A stretch of DNA of 64,000 nt from Ferruginibacter sp. Lineage in GTDB: Bacteria > Bacteroidota > Bacteroidia > Chitinophagales > Chitinophagaceae. Positions within the stretch are counted from its first letter, which is position 1. Every line of letters begins with the position of its first letter. The stretch is taken from NCBI GenBank assembly GCA_019638525.1, contig JAHBTO010000001.1, positions 434,001 through 498,000 on the forward strand, given 5' to 3'. Shown here piece by piece: positions 9,755 to 19,544 of the stretch. The notes under the pieces were generated by a model, which saw only the letters and a program-made list of their open reading frames with translations, searched no databases and had not been told where the DNA came from. The translations under genes were made by a program, and so were the position numbers.

Positions 9755-11854
9755 TTAATTTTTAATTGGTAAATAAGAATAGTTTTTACCATATTCAATC
9801 ATTTGCTGGTAAAAACTTTGCGGATATTCAATTTTTACATCAATAATTTTATCGCCGTTCATAACAGGTACCAGTTTTGGTTGTATAAAACCACGGTATG
9901 GTTTAGTGTTTAAAGCAGCATATCGTTTCAGTACTTCGTTATGTAAGGCAGCATTTACTTTTACACCATAAGTTTCCACCAGGTTTTTTCCTGCATTGTA
10001 ATCGCCTTCCGATTTAATACGTTGAATTTCTTTTAACAACTGTCCAAATAATGTTCGCAATTTGTTGTAATCATTAATACGGGTGTATGTTTTGCCGTCT
10101 TTTTTTACAAACTCAATTACATTATCTGCTTTACCCATTTCATAAGCCCACATGGCATTTAATTGCCTGTTACGCATATGTGCTTCTTCTAATTGCTCGC
10201 CGGGCTTAAGGCGTGTAAGTTGTGTCATAAGGCCGTTCATGATATAACTGTCATATTCTGCTTTACCAACTTCAAGCGATGGCATTACACCAATATCAAT
10301 TAATTTTTGATCCATTATATAATACAAGCCCACCAAATCTGCACGGGCTTCTTCCAGGCAACTTGCATAGTTCTTTAACGTTTTATCCGTTGTTTCTACA
10401 CCCGGATTTAATTGACCACTGGCATGGCCAATACATTCGTGCATATCTACGTGCAGGTCGCTGGCAAGTGCACCATATTGTTTTATGCGATTTTTTACGG
10501 TATCATTTAGCCCAAATTCATCTAATAGCCCGCCTTTTGCTGTAGCTACATTGTACGAGTAAATGATATTGCTTAATGAAACAGATTTTGAACCAACTTC
10601 TTTTCTTATCCATTCAGAGTTGGGCAGGTTAATACCAATGGGTGTACTGGGCGCCGCATCTCCGCTTTCGGCAATAACAGTTATTGCTTTGGCTGTAATA
10701 CCTTTTACATTTTTCTTTTTATGTTCGGGCATTAACGGAGAATTATCTTCAAACCACTGTGCCTGGTTGGCAATTGCTTTTATACGCATGGTGGCAAGTT
10801 CGTCTTTCATTGACACTACACTTTCAAAACTTCCTTTTTTACCAATAGGGTCAAGATATACTTCTGTAAAACCATTCACTACATCAATACGGCTGGCAGT
10901 ATCTAACACCCAGGCAATATTAAAGTCATCGTAAGTTTTTAAATCTCCCGTTTTATAATATTGTATCAACAGGTTGATTGTTTTTTTCTGTTGATCATTT
11001 TCTGCAACTGTTGCAGCTTTTTCTAACCATCCAACAATTTTTGAAATTGCTGCTGAATACATGCCTCCTATCTTCCATACTTTTTCATACACCTGCCCAT
11101 TCTCTTTTATTAATTTACTGTTTAATCCCCAGGCCGGCGTATTCCCCTTTGTATCAAACCTAGAATAGAAGTCTTCTACTTCTTTTTGAGTAACTCCTTC
11201 ATAAAAATTAACTGCAGATGCAGCTACATTGTCGATATTAGGTTTAAGGTTAACCAGTTTTGGTTTAAAATTCAAATCATATACAATCGGTTTTATATGA
11301 ATTAAAAAAGCTTCAACCGTTTCGGTTGGGTCTTTTGGTATTAAACTCGTATCGCAATTAAGTACTGCTTCTCTAAAATAGCCGTAATTACAAGCAGGTA
11401 TAAATTTTTCATTACTGTAATGATGGTAATTGCCATTACTAAACCAAACCCGGCCACAGTATTCTTCCAGTTTTTTCCAGTCTTCGGTTTTTTTATCGCC
11501 TTTAAAAGTACTATAAACAGCTTCTAATGTTTTACGAAGCATAATTCCGTATTTACTTTTTTGATCGTAAATAATATCACGACCACAAAGTGCAGCCTCG
11601 TATAAATAATAAGCTAACTGTTTTTGTTGTAAAGGAAGGTCAGCAAATCCCGGAACCTGGTATCGAAGAATTTGTAAGTCGGCAAATGACTCTGCTTCTA
11701 CATTAAAAGCACTGTCGTAAACAGGCACTTTTACAAATGTTGTATCATTCACAGATTTATTTTGGTTTGTAGAATTATTACAGGACAAAATAAATATTGA
11801 AGCTACACATGCTGTTACTGCAAAAAAACCTACATTTTTTAAATTAATATTCAT
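9755..11854 (-). CDS. Dipeptidyl peptidase III, zinc metallopeptidase family M49
   Basis: The 699-residue protein carries the diagnostic M49 zinc motif HECIGH at 472-477 and the second ligand motif EEARAD at 501-506. M49 enzymes remove dipeptides from the N-termini of short peptides. Bacteroidota M49 sequences often use Cys in HECxGH, as here, in place of the HELLGH of eukaryotes. The leader has a lipobox-like IFILSC with Cys25, so it is probably an envelope lipoprotein rather than cytosolic. It faces the DPP IV-type gene across a shared terminator, and the two activities would complement each other in peptide breakdown (inference). Confidence 0.93.
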   Translation of the reverse strand: MNINLKNVGFFAVTACVASIFILSCNNSTNQNKSVNDTTFVKVPVYDSAFNVEAESFADLQILRYQVPGFADLPLQQKQLAYYLYEAALCGRDIIYDQKSKYGIMLRKTLEAVYSTFKGDKKTEDWKKLEEYCGRVWFSNGNYHHYSNEKFIPACNYGYFREAVLNCDTSLIPKDPTETVEAFLIHIKPIVYDLNFKPKLVNLKPNIDNVAASAVNFYEGVTQKEVEDFYSRFDTKGNTPAWGLNSKLIKENGQVYEKVWKIGGMYSAAISKIVGWLEKAATVAENDQQKKTINLLIQYYKTGDLKTYDDFNIAWVLDTASRIDVVNGFTEVYLDPIGKKGSFESVVSMKDELATMRIKAIANQAQWFEDNSPLMPEHKKKNVKGITAKAITVIAESGDAAPSTPIGINLPNSEWIRKEVGSKSVSLSNIIYSYNVATAKGGLLDEFGLNDTVKNRIKQYGALASDLHVDMHECIGHASGQLNPGVETTDKTLKNYASCLEEARADLVGLYYIMDQKLIDIGVMPSLEVGKAEYDSYIMNGLMTQLTRLKPGEQLEEAHMRNRQLNAMWAYEMGKADNVIEFVKKDGKTYTRINDYNKLRTLFGQLLKEIQRIKSEGDYNAGKNLVETYGVKVNAALHNEVLKRYAALNTKPYRGFIQPKLVPVMNGDKIIDVKIEYPQSFYQQMIEYGKNYSYLPIKN

Positions 11855-12022
11855 AGTATAATAATATTTGTGAAGCCTTAAAAATAATGAATAACCATCA
11901 CAAATAAAAGCATAACAAAGCGATACAAACTTTAATTTAATACTACATAATTATTGTAAACTTCCATTTTATTCAGTTGAAATAAAATTGAAAATAAATA
12001 ATGAGGTATTAATTAATGAACA

Positions 12023-13003
12023 TCATTTTTCCCTCGCCATCTTATTATATTTATTGCGGTATTCAACAGGTGTTAGCCCTGTTATTTTTTTAAAGGTAGT
12101 TCTGAATGCTTTTGTATCTGTATAGCCCACATCTAACATCACTTCATTAATATTTTTACGACTGTTTTCAAAACTTCTTTTAGCTGCTTCTATCTTCACC
12201 CTTTGTATATATTCCAGCACCGAGTTGTTAGTGGCCTGCTTAAACCTGCGCTCAAAAGTCCTGCGCCCCATTGCAAACTTATCTGCTAGTTCATCAATAG
12301 TTATCCTTTCGTGTATATTGTTTTCAATAAATAGCTGTGCTTCTAATACTTCCTTATCACTGTGGTTCTTCTGCCCTTTAAACATGGCAAAAGCGCCCTG
12401 GCTGTTGCGGTCAATATCAATGGCAAAATATTTTGAAATGAGTATCGCCATTTCACGGTTGGTATATTTTTCTACCAGGTACAATAAAAGATTCCAGTAT
12501 GAGTTTGCACCGCCGCTTGAATAAATCCTGTTCTCTTCCGTAACAATACTGCCATCCTGCACTTCCACATCGGGGTACATTTCCCTGAACTCGTTTAAAA
12601 AACCCCAATGCGTTGAACATTTTTTTTGGTGCAGTAATCCCGTAGAAGCAAGCAAGAAAGCGCCCAGGCAAAGCGATGCTACTTCGGCTCCTTTATTATA
12701 CTGCTCTACAATCCATGGTATGGTTTTTTTATTGGCATCAACCGCCTGCTGCATATTGCCAAACAATGCAGGTATAAAAACCAGGTCGGTTTTCTTTACA
12801 TCTTTTAAAAGTTTATCGGTATGCACTTTGTACATTCCTGCATTAAGCGACACTTCTTTGGTTAAGCCCACCAATTGTACATTAAACAATGGTTTATGCC
12901 CCATCATGGTTAAAAATCCGTTTACTGCACTAAAGCAATATTGGGGATCGGCAATGGCCTGCATCACCGAATTTTGCGGTACCAGTATGGCTACATTTTT
13001 CAT
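12023..13003 (-). CDS. GlxA-type transcriptional regulator (DJ-1/PfpI domain plus AraC HTH)
   Basis: The 326-residue protein has an N-terminal glutamine-amidotransferase-like DJ-1/PfpI domain. Its nucleophile-elbow Cys lies in ASLCLGAF (near 112). The C-terminal AraC/XylS DNA-binding domain (about 220-320) includes MGRRTFERRFKQATNNSVLEYI and the second helix pair ending TGLTPVEYRNKYN. Regulators of this type sense small metabolites through the DJ-1 domain; the ligand is unknown here. It is divergent from a VOC/AHSA1/DoxX gene set 124 bases away, the likely regulatory target. Confidence 0.9.
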   Translation of the reverse strand: MKNVAILVPQNSVMQAIADPQYCFSAVNGFLTMMGHKPLFNVQLVGLTKEVSLNAGMYKVHTDKLLKDVKKTDLVFIPALFGNMQQAVDANKKTIPWIVEQYNKGAEVASLCLGAFLLASTGLLHQKKCSTHWGFLNEFREMYPDVEVQDGSIVTEENRIYSSGGANSYWNLLLYLVEKYTNREMAILISKYFAIDIDRNSQGAFAMFKGQKNHSDKEVLEAQLFIENNIHERITIDELADKFAMGRRTFERRFKQATNNSVLEYIQRVKIEAAKRSFENSRKNINEVMLDVGYTDTKAFRTTFKKITGLTPVEYRNKYNKMAREK

Positions 13004-13127
13004 GTACTAAAGGTAATGTTAGTTTTTGACGCATTCCACCCTTTCATTGTCATTTTTGCCCATTGCCATTTTAATAGATGCGTTACATCTTTGTACTGCA
13101 AATACAAACAGAATATTCAACAAAAAA

Positions 13128-13559
13128 ATGAAAGCAGTTTTAAAACATACAACACAACTTAGTTCTTACCTGACTTTTAACGGCAACTGCCGGGAGGCCA
13201 TGACATTTTATGCAACATGCCTTGGCGGGCAATTAAAATTTCAAACAATTGGCGAATCGCCATTGGCAAAAAAAATGCCTGCAAAAATGAAAGAATGTAT
13301 TTTACACGCCAGCCTTACCAATGGTAATATAGTAATAATGGCTACCGATTGTGTAAGGGAAGAAGGGCTGATAAAAGGCAATGCAGTTTCTCTTTGCCTT
13401 AACTGCAGCAGCGAAGAAGAGATTAAAGATGTGTTTAAGAAACTTACCACAGGCGGCAAAGCAAACCACCCTTTGAAAAATACTTTTTGGAATGCACTGT
13501 TTGGCGATGTTACGGATAAATATGGCAACAACTGGCTATTGAATTACAACAGGCAATAA
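13128..13559 (+). CDS. VOC (glyoxalase/PhnB-like) family protein
   Basis: I place the start at the ATG at 13128, giving 143 residues. A longer reading from a TTG at 13026 would add an N-terminus unlike the family and would cover the promoter region. The product has the PhnB-type opening SSYLTFNGNCREAMTFYATC, one beta-alpha-beta-beta-beta module, and the ending WNALFGDVTDKYGNNWLLNY. VOC proteins include dioxygenases, resistance proteins and many uncharacterised PhnB-like members; no specific activity can be assigned. It heads a run with the AHSA1-like and DoxX genes, divergent from a GlxA-type regulator. Confidence 0.85.
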   Translation: MKAVLKHTTQLSSYLTFNGNCREAMTFYATCLGGQLKFQTIGESPLAKKMPAKMKECILHASLTNGNIVIMATDCVREEGLIKGNAVSLCLNCSSEEEIKDVFKKLTTGGKANHPLKNTFWNALFGDVTDKYGNNWLLNYNRQ

Positions 13560-13589
13560 AAATATTTTACACTATAAAAAATAAAAAAA

Positions 13590-14039
13590 ATGAAAAACAA
13601 TAATGTAACACTTCACAGGGTATTTACTGCCACTCCCGAAAAAGTTTTCAGGGCTTTTACCGAAGCGGGTGCACTTGCAAGCTGGCTGCCACCTTATGGA
13701 TTTACTTGCACAGTACATAATATTGATGCAAAAGTTGGAGGCAGCTACCACATGTCGTTCACCAATTTTTCTACAGGTAATGCTCATTCGTTTGGCGGCC
13801 AATACCTGGAGATAAAACCAAATGAATTTTTAAAATACACCGATAAGTTCGACGATCCAAACCTGCCCGGCGAAATGATTACCACCGTAACCCTTACTAA
13901 AGTTATGTGTGGCACCGATATAAAAATTACACAGGAAGGTTTACCTGCAGCAATACCTGCAGAGATGTGTTATTTAGGATGGCAGGAATCTTTGGAAAAA
14001 TTAAAGAAACTGGTGGAACCTGTAATTCCCGACGCATAA
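13590..14039 (+). CDS. SRPBCC / AHSA1-like domain protein
   Basis: The 149-residue protein shows the START/SRPBCC hallmarks: HRVFTATPEKVFRAFTEAGALASWLPP at the N-terminus, GGSYHMSF in the middle, and a C-terminal helix with GWQESLEKLKKLVEP. These helix-grip proteins bind hydrophobic ligands or act as Hsp90-activator homologues; many in bacteria sit beside VOC and DoxX genes as part of poorly defined stress responses. It lies 30 bases after the VOC gene. No ligand or partner can be assigned from sequence. Confidence 0.88.
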   Translation: MKNNNVTLHRVFTATPEKVFRAFTEAGALASWLPPYGFTCTVHNIDAKVGGSYHMSFTNFSTGNAHSFGGQYLEIKPNEFLKYTDKFDDPNLPGEMITTVTLTKVMCGTDIKITQEGLPAAIPAEMCYLGWQESLEKLKKLVEPVIPDA

Positions 14040-14166
14040 GCGCATTCCCTTATCATTAAAAAATTAGCAAAGGCTGATGAACAAGATGAAATTTCATTTT
14101 GTAAGCAATCATTTGCCTTGCAAACAGGAAAATGATTTAAAAAACAAACATTTTAAATTTAAAAAC

Positions 14167-14547
14167 ATGAAAAAGATAAATATCATTTACTGGGTTACCA
14201 CAATCATCATCTTCTTAATGGAAGCTGTGATGCCGGCATTTACATCGCAAACCGAACTTGCCAAAGAAGGCATCAGGCATTTGGGTTATCCTGAATATTT
14301 TGGAAATGCATTGGTGGCCTTCAAAATTTTGGGTGGTTTGCTATTGGTAATTCCGCAAGTGCCGGCCAGGATTAAGGAATGGGCTTATGTTGGTTTTGCA
14401 TTCGATTTTATTTTTGCATCTATCAGCCATTTTACTATTGATGGCGTTAACTTCCAGTCTTTCTTACCGCTGATATTCCTGGTAATATTAGTAATCTCTT
14501 ATGTTTATTTTCATAAGCGCTTACAACTTGCGCCTGCTAAAATATAG
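14167..14547 (+). CDS. DoxX family membrane protein
   Basis: I choose the ATG at 14167 (126 residues), which starts MKKINIIYWVTTIIIFLMEA directly at the first membrane segment. An upstream in-frame ATG at 14077 would add 30 polar residues. Four hydrophobic segments are visible, at about 5-22, 48-66, 75-92 and 97-115. The conserved DoxX-like loop reads HLGYPEYFGNALVAFKILGG. DoxX-like proteins are small membrane subunits linked to quinone or redox chemistry, but this subgroup is uncharacterised. It is the last gene of the VOC/AHSA1/DoxX run. Confidence 0.85.
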   Translation: MKKINIIYWVTTIIIFLMEAVMPAFTSQTELAKEGIRHLGYPEYFGNALVAFKILGGLLLVIPQVPARIKEWAYVGFAFDFIFASISHFTIDGVNFQSFLPLIFLVILVISYVYFHKRLQLAPAKI

Positions 14548-14574
14548 GTAAGATAATGTAATGCGCTGCAGTAT

Positions 14575-16557
14575 TTAATAATTAACCAGCCTTTGCACTG
14601 TTTCATCAAGCCTTGAGTAAGCCATAAAATTTTTCTCCAGGTCAAGGTTAAAGGGCACAGGTGTATCAAGGCTTGCACAGCGCATTACCGGTGCATCTAA
14701 TTTATCAAAACAATGCTCTGCAATCCAGGCGGCAATCTCTGCACCAATACCGCCTGTAAGGCAGTCTTCGTGCAAGAGTAAAACTTTACCGGTTGCCGTA
14801 ACTGCATTTGTTATTGCATCGTAATCCAGTGGTTGTAATGTTCGCAGGTCTAAAATATGTATTGAAATTGCGGGATGGTTTTTTGCATAATCAAGAGCCC
14901 AATGCACACCCGAACCATAAGTGATGATGCTGATATCATCTCCACTTTGCACCAGCCTGGCTTTACCAATTTCAATTTCGTAATATTCATCGGGCACAGG
15001 CCCGCTAACAGAACGGTACAATGCCTTATGCTCAAAAAACATCACCGGGTTAGGATCGTTGAAGGCTGCAATCAGCAAACCTTTTGCATCTGCAGGTGTG
15101 CTGGGATAAACAACTTTTAAACCGGGTGTATGTGTAAACCATGCTTCGTTGCTTTGGCTATGAAACGGCCCTGCGCCTACACCACCGCCTGTGGGCATGC
15201 GTATAACCACATCGGCATGCTGGCCCCAGCGATAATAAATTTTTGCAAGATTGTTTACAACCTGGTTAAATCCCGAAGTAACAAAATCGGCAAACTGCAT
15301 TTCCATCATGGCCTTGTAACCTTCTAAACATAAACCAAGTGCAGTGCCTACAATAGCACTTTCGCAAAGCGGTGTATTGCGTACCCTTTCTTTTCCAAAC
15401 TCCTGTACAAAGCCTTCGGTTATTTTAAATGCGCCGCCGTATTCTGCAATATCTTGTCCCATTAAAATAAGGTTTTGGTGTTTTTGCATAGATTGATGAA
15501 GGGCATCTTTAATCCCATCAATAAATCTTTTTTCGGGGCCTGTATGTAAATTGATATTGGCATTAATTGGATTAGGTGCAGGTGCAAACACATCTTTTAA
15601 TTCCTGTACTGTATCAACTATAAATGTTTGATGTTGAGCTCCAATCTTTAATTCAGTTTCTATGTATGATTTTGTTTGGGCTTTTATGCTTTCAATTTTT
15701 TCTGCTGTCAGTATTTTTTCATCGGTAAGCCATTGCTCATAATTTTTCACCGGGTCTTGTTTTTCCCAGGTTTCAAACAACTCTTTAGGAACATATTTGG
15801 TGCCGCTTGCTTCTTCGTGCCCTCGCATGCGAAAAGTCATGCATTCTATTAAATATGGCCGCTGGTTTTTATTACAGTAATCTCTAACCCCTTTAATAGT
15901 ATCATACACAGTTAAAACATTATTCCCTTCTATCTGCACTCCTTCAATACCATACCCAATTGCTTTATCAACAAGGTTTTTACAACGATACTGTTCGCTA
16001 ACGGGAGTACTTAAACCATAGCCATTGTTTTCAATAATAAAAATTACCGGCAGGTTCCAAACGGCCGCTGTATTTAATGCTTCATGAAAATCGCCTTCGC
16101 TGGTACCTCCGTCGCCTGTAAATGCCAATGATACTTTACCCGATTTTTGCAGTTTATAAGCAAGTGCAACCCCATCTGCAATGGCCAATTGCGGCCCCAG
16201 GTGCGATATCATACCACAGATATGATGTTCGCTGGTACCAAAATGAAAACTTCGTTCTCTCCCATTACTGTACCCATCTTTATATCCCTGCCATTGTTTA
16301 AATAACTTACTTAATGGCATGTTGCGGCTGGTAAATACACCCAGGTTGCGGTGTAATGGCATTATCCATTCATCGGGCTGCATGGCCAATGTGGCCCCAA
16401 CAGAAATAGCTTCCTGCCCAATACCGCTAAACCATTTACTTATTTTACCCTGCCGTAGCAATACAAGCATCTTTTCTTCAATCATGCGGGGCAATAAAAG
16501 TTTCTTATAAATGGAGATAAGCTCCTGGTTGCTTAAATCTTTTCTATGAAATTGCAT
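14575..16557 (-). CDS. Fused 2-oxoacid dehydrogenase E1 component, alpha and beta subunits in one chain
   Basis: From the ATG at 16557 the protein is 660 residues; a longer reading (to 16623) adds an N-terminus without family resemblance. The alpha half contains the thiamine-diphosphate motif GDGG (148-151) ending in IIENN (near 176), and the phosphorylation-loop-like RMRGHEEAS. The beta half begins near 345 (KRFIDGIKDALHQSM) and includes NTPLCESAIVGTALG and MPTGGGVGAGPFHSQS. E1 decarboxylates a 2-oxoacid and passes the acyl group to E2. Bacteroidota fused E1s are annotated as pyruvate or branched-chain (2-oxoisovalerate) dehydrogenases; substrate cannot be decided. No E2 or E3 gene is adjacent. 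Confidence 0.92.
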   Translation of the reverse strand: MQFHRKDLSNQELISIYKKLLLPRMIEEKMLVLLRQGKISKWFSGIGQEAISVGATLAMQPDEWIMPLHRNLGVFTSRNMPLSKLFKQWQGYKDGYSNGRERSFHFGTSEHHICGMISHLGPQLAIADGVALAYKLQKSGKVSLAFTGDGGTSEGDFHEALNTAAVWNLPVIFIIENNGYGLSTPVSEQYRCKNLVDKAIGYGIEGVQIEGNNVLTVYDTIKGVRDYCNKNQRPYLIECMTFRMRGHEEASGTKYVPKELFETWEKQDPVKNYEQWLTDEKILTAEKIESIKAQTKSYIETELKIGAQHQTFIVDTVQELKDVFAPAPNPINANINLHTGPEKRFIDGIKDALHQSMQKHQNLILMGQDIAEYGGAFKITEGFVQEFGKERVRNTPLCESAIVGTALGLCLEGYKAMMEMQFADFVTSGFNQVVNNLAKIYYRWGQHADVVIRMPTGGGVGAGPFHSQSNEAWFTHTPGLKVVYPSTPADAKGLLIAAFNDPNPVMFFEHKALYRSVSGPVPDEYYEIEIGKARLVQSGDDISIITYGSGVHWALDYAKNHPAISIHILDLRTLQPLDYDAITNAVTATGKVLLLHEDCLTGGIGAEIAAWIAEHCFDKLDAPVMRCASLDTPVPFNLDLEKNFMAYSRLDETVQRLVNY

Positions 16558-16601
16558 AAAATCCTGTCTGGTAAAAATATTTGTAAAGTTAGCAGTTGTT
16601 G

Positions 16602-16613
16602 GGCAAGCTTGCC
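16602..16613. promoter_or_regulatory. 12-bp perfect palindrome upstream of the E1 gene
   Basis: GGCAAGCTTGCC is a perfect palindrome 45 bases upstream of the chosen E1 start, in the divergent region shared with the VWA gene. It could be an operator, but a 12-bp palindrome can arise by chance. Confidence 0.25.
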
Positions 16614-16731
16614 TAAAATGCAAAATAATATTGTAACCCCATACTTGTTAAGAAATTTATAAAGGGTGTGTTATTAGTGATGAAATTATGAAAAACTATC
16701 CCTTCCTGCATCTTGAAAAAAACATTCGTAT

Positions 16732-17886
16732 ATGAAAATTATATTCAAATCAATTGCCTTTACATTTCTATTTATTGCAACCGTATCCCTTTTTTCTTTT
16801 ACAAAAAACAATAAGCCAATTATAAAGAAAGAAAAAAAGCCAAAAATACAAGCCGCCATTTTACTGGATGTAAGTGGCAGCATGGATGGGCTTATTGAGC
16901 AGGCAAAAGCGCAGTTATGGAATATGGTAAATGTAATGGGTAAAGCCCAATGTGATAATACGACACCGCAAATTGAGATTGCCTTATATGAATATGGAAG
17001 AAGCACCAATAGACCGGAAGATGGTTATGTAAAACAACTATCTGCTTTTACTACCGATCTTGACCTGTTATCAAAAAAACTTTTTAGCTTAACCACCAAT
17101 GGTGGTTATGAATACTGCGGGCAGGTAATTTATACTTCGCTAAAAGAATTGCAGTGGGATGCAGCCCCCGAAAATTATAAAGTAATATTTATAGCCGGTA
17201 ATGAAGATTTTTTACAGGGTAACCTGTTATACACTAAAGCTTGCGATGAAGCTAAAAACAAGGGTGTAATTGTAAATACTATTTATTGTGGCGATAGGAT
17301 GCAGGGCATTAGAGAACATTGGAACCTTAGCAGCGAATGTGGCAATGGCAGTTTTTCGGTAATAAACCAAAATGAAAAAATTGAAGATATACCAACACCT
17401 TATGATAGCACTATTATTGCTTTAAATGATAAACTTAATGGCACATACATTTCTTATGGTGCAATGGGTTATCAACAAAAACAAATGCAGGAAAGTGTTG
17501 ACAGGATGAACTATTCTGCCAATAAATCTGCCGCAATAAAAAGAGCTACCGTTAAAAGCAATGCAAATTTATACCGCAACGATAGCTGGGACCTGGTAGA
17601 TGCCTGTGCAGGTGATGAAAAATTTATTGAAAAATTAGACAGGAAAACATTGCCCGACAGTTTACAGAAAAAGAATGCAGAAGAACTTAAAAAATTTGTA
17701 CTGGCAAAAAAAGAACAAAGGACTCAGCTTCAAAATCAAATTGAAAGTATCAGTAAAAAAAGAGAAGACTATATAAGTGCCGAAAGAAAAAAGAATGCAA
17801 CACTAAATAAAGAGGCTACTTTAGAATCAGAAGTTGAAAAAATAATCAAGCTACAGGCAAGGAAGTATAATATGAAATTTAACTAA
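16732..17886 (+). CDS. Exported VWA-domain protein
   Basis: The 384-residue protein has an N-terminal signal or anchor segment (5-23). A von Willebrand A domain follows with an intact metal-site motif DVSGS at 46-50 (AAILLDVSGSMDGLIEQA), so it probably binds a divalent cation and a protein partner. After the domain (to about 230) comes a helical region and a charged coiled-coil-like tail (near 300-375). Several Cys residues in the VWA region (near 66, 127, 161 and 182) may form disulfides, consistent with export. The gene is alone, divergent from E1 and convergent with the holin-like gene, which it overlaps by 4 bases. Partner unknown. Confidence 0.8.
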   Translation: MKIIFKSIAFTFLFIATVSLFSFTKNNKPIIKKEKKPKIQAAILLDVSGSMDGLIEQAKAQLWNMVNVMGKAQCDNTTPQIEIALYEYGRSTNRPEDGYVKQLSAFTTDLDLLSKKLFSLTTNGGYEYCGQVIYTSLKELQWDAAPENYKVIFIAGNEDFLQGNLLYTKACDEAKNKGVIVNTIYCGDRMQGIREHWNLSSECGNGSFSVINQNEKIEDIPTPYDSTIIALNDKLNGTYISYGAMGYQQKQMQESVDRMNYSANKSAAIKRATVKSNANLYRNDSWDLVDACAGDEKFIEKLDRKTLPDSLQKKNAEELKKFVLAKKEQRTQLQNQIESISKKREDYISAERKKNATLNKEATLESEVEKIIKLQARKYNMKFN

Positions 17887-18239
17887 TCATTCTTATTATC
17901 GGGAAAGGCTTTTTTATGAACCAGCGAATTAAAGAACGATAACAAAGCGCCAAATACCAAAGCATGCCAAAAACTTTGTACACTAAAGCCGTGTACAAAA
18001 TAAGCATCCAGCAAAATGATACTGGCATTAATAACAAAAAGAAATAACCCCAGGGTTAATATAGTGGCAGGCAATGTAAATAAAATGAGCAGTGGTTTTA
18101 CAATGGCATCCAGCAGCGATAACACAATTGCAACTAAAATGGCTGTAAAAAAATCAACGATACTAATACCCGGCAGTATATATGCCAGTATAAATACATT
18201 TACAGAGCAAACCAGTATTTTAAAAAACCATTTTTGCAT
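17883..18239 (-). CDS. Phage-holin-family (superfamily IV) four-TM membrane protein
   Basis: The 118-residue protein has four hydrophobic helices with the family's typical blocks: ILAYILPGISIVDFFTAILVA, LSLLDAIVKPLLILFTLPATI, and a final amphipathic segment after INASIILLDAYFV. Despite the Pfam name these proteins are widespread chromosomal membrane proteins with no proven lytic role, and no phage genes are nearby. It overlaps the end of the convergent VWA gene by 4 bases and follows the M16 pair on the same strand after 19 bases, so it may share their transcript. Confidence 0.85.
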   Translation of the reverse strand: MQKWFFKILVCSVNVFILAYILPGISIVDFFTAILVAIVLSLLDAIVKPLLILFTLPATILTLGLFLFVINASIILLDAYFVHGFSVQSFWHALVFGALLSFFNSLVHKKAFPDNKND

Positions 18240-18258
18240 GTATAATTCATTATAGTTT

Positions 18259-19536
18259 TTAAATTACAACTAATTCGTAAAACTCAGTGGGGTTTAAATA
18301 TTTTTTTGCCAAATCCCTAAGCTCTTCTGCCGAAATGGTCTTTATTGTATCAATGGTTTTATAAAAATAATCTTCAGTAAGGTTATTGAGCAACAGGTTT
18401 TTCCATCGGCCCATAATTTGCAAAGGCCCATCCAGGTCACCAAGTATAGTTCCAATTAAATAATTTCGTACCAGCAGCAACTCATCTTCTCCCACAAGTT
18501 CCTCTCTTAATATTTTCATTTCTTTATACACTTCTTCAATTGTGGCTTCACAAACATCTTTACCGGCTTCGGTACTTATCATCCATGCCGAATTTTGGAT
18601 ATGGTTTTGAACATAACTATGTATACCATAAGTATACCCTTTATCTTCACGAATATTACTCATAAGCCTACTGCCGAAAAACCCGCCAAATAAGGCGTTC
18701 AGTACTATCACTTTTATAAAATCGGGGTGATGCCTGTTGGGAAAAGGCCGGGCAATACGTATTGCGCCCTGTACCGCTTCGGCATCATTTTGTATGCGGT
18801 ATTTTTTTCCGGTTGCCGGTGTTTCTTTTAAAAAAGTTAGTTTATTATCAAATGCACGCAGGGGTAAATCGCCAAAAGCATTATTTAGCAATTGCTCGAT
18901 ATTACCGGGTAGTTTACCGCAAACAAAAATTGCAACCTGCCCGTTAATATAATAATCCTTAAAAAAATTTTTTAGCATGCCGCTTTCAATAGCATCTATA
19001 TCACTACTCTCGGTATATGTTCCGTAAGGATGGTTTTTACCATACAGGTATGCATCGCAAAGGCGATTGGCCACAAAATCGCATTTTTGCAAATTCACAC
19101 GCAGTTGTTGGTTAAAATTCTGTTTAAAGATGTTCAGTTCATCATCTGTAAAAACCGAATCGGTTATCATTTCTCTAATAACAGGTAACAACGCAGGTAA
19201 ATATTTACTTAAAGCCGAAAGTGAAACAACCGCTGTTTCGTTATAACAGGCACGGCTGCAAAAAGCGCCATAATATTCAAACTCTTCGTTTATTTGAAAA
19301 GCTGTTTTATGGCTTGTGCCGTTTTTTAATAATTTATTGGTAGCAAATGCAATTGCGTTTTGTTTTTCAAACCAGTTGCCGGCATAAAAAACCAGTTCTA
19401 CCTGCAACACTTCCTGCGTACCGGCATCAACAGAATATACCGGCACTCCGTTATTTAAAATAAATTGCCGGTAAGGTTTTAGCTGCAAATTAAACTCTAT
19501 GGCATCTTTTATTATTGGTGCTTCTTTCCTGTTCAT
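18259..19536 (-). CDS. M16 family peptidase homologue lacking the zinc motif (inactive partner)
   Basis: The 425-residue protein has the M16 fold pattern: N-terminal VELVFYAGNWFEKQNAIAF, and a C-terminal half with FGGFFGSRLMSNIREDKGYTYGIHS. At the position of the HxxEH zinc motif, however, it reads AFATNKLLKNGT, with neither His nor Glu. Such non-catalytic M16 chains pair with an active subunit, as in mitochondrial processing peptidase and YmxG-like bacterial pairs. The conserved R..Y motif of the C-terminal domain (EDKGYTYG) is kept, which supports a role in substrate binding. The active partner is encoded just upstream, 8 bases away. Confidence 0.88.
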   Translation of the reverse strand: MNRKEAPIIKDAIEFNLQLKPYRQFILNNGVPVYSVDAGTQEVLQVELVFYAGNWFEKQNAIAFATNKLLKNGTSHKTAFQINEEFEYYGAFCSRACYNETAVVSLSALSKYLPALLPVIREMITDSVFTDDELNIFKQNFNQQLRVNLQKCDFVANRLCDAYLYGKNHPYGTYTESSDIDAIESGMLKNFFKDYYINGQVAIFVCGKLPGNIEQLLNNAFGDLPLRAFDNKLTFLKETPATGKKYRIQNDAEAVQGAIRIARPFPNRHHPDFIKVIVLNALFGGFFGSRLMSNIREDKGYTYGIHSYVQNHIQNSAWMISTEAGKDVCEATIEEVYKEMKILREELVGEDELLLVRNYLIGTILGDLDGPLQIMGRWKNLLLNNLTEDYFYKTIDTIKTISAEELRDLAKKYLNPTEFYELVVI

Positions 19537-19544
19537 TCAAAAAT

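Noticed and set aside
13026..13127. Longer N-terminus for the VOC protein from a TTG start
   Set aside because: It would cover the divergent promoter region and adds a segment absent from the family; the ATG at 13128 starts at the normal VOC N-terminus.
17883..18239. Prophage signal from a holin-family protein
   Set aside because: No other phage genes are near; this family is mostly chromosomal despite its name.
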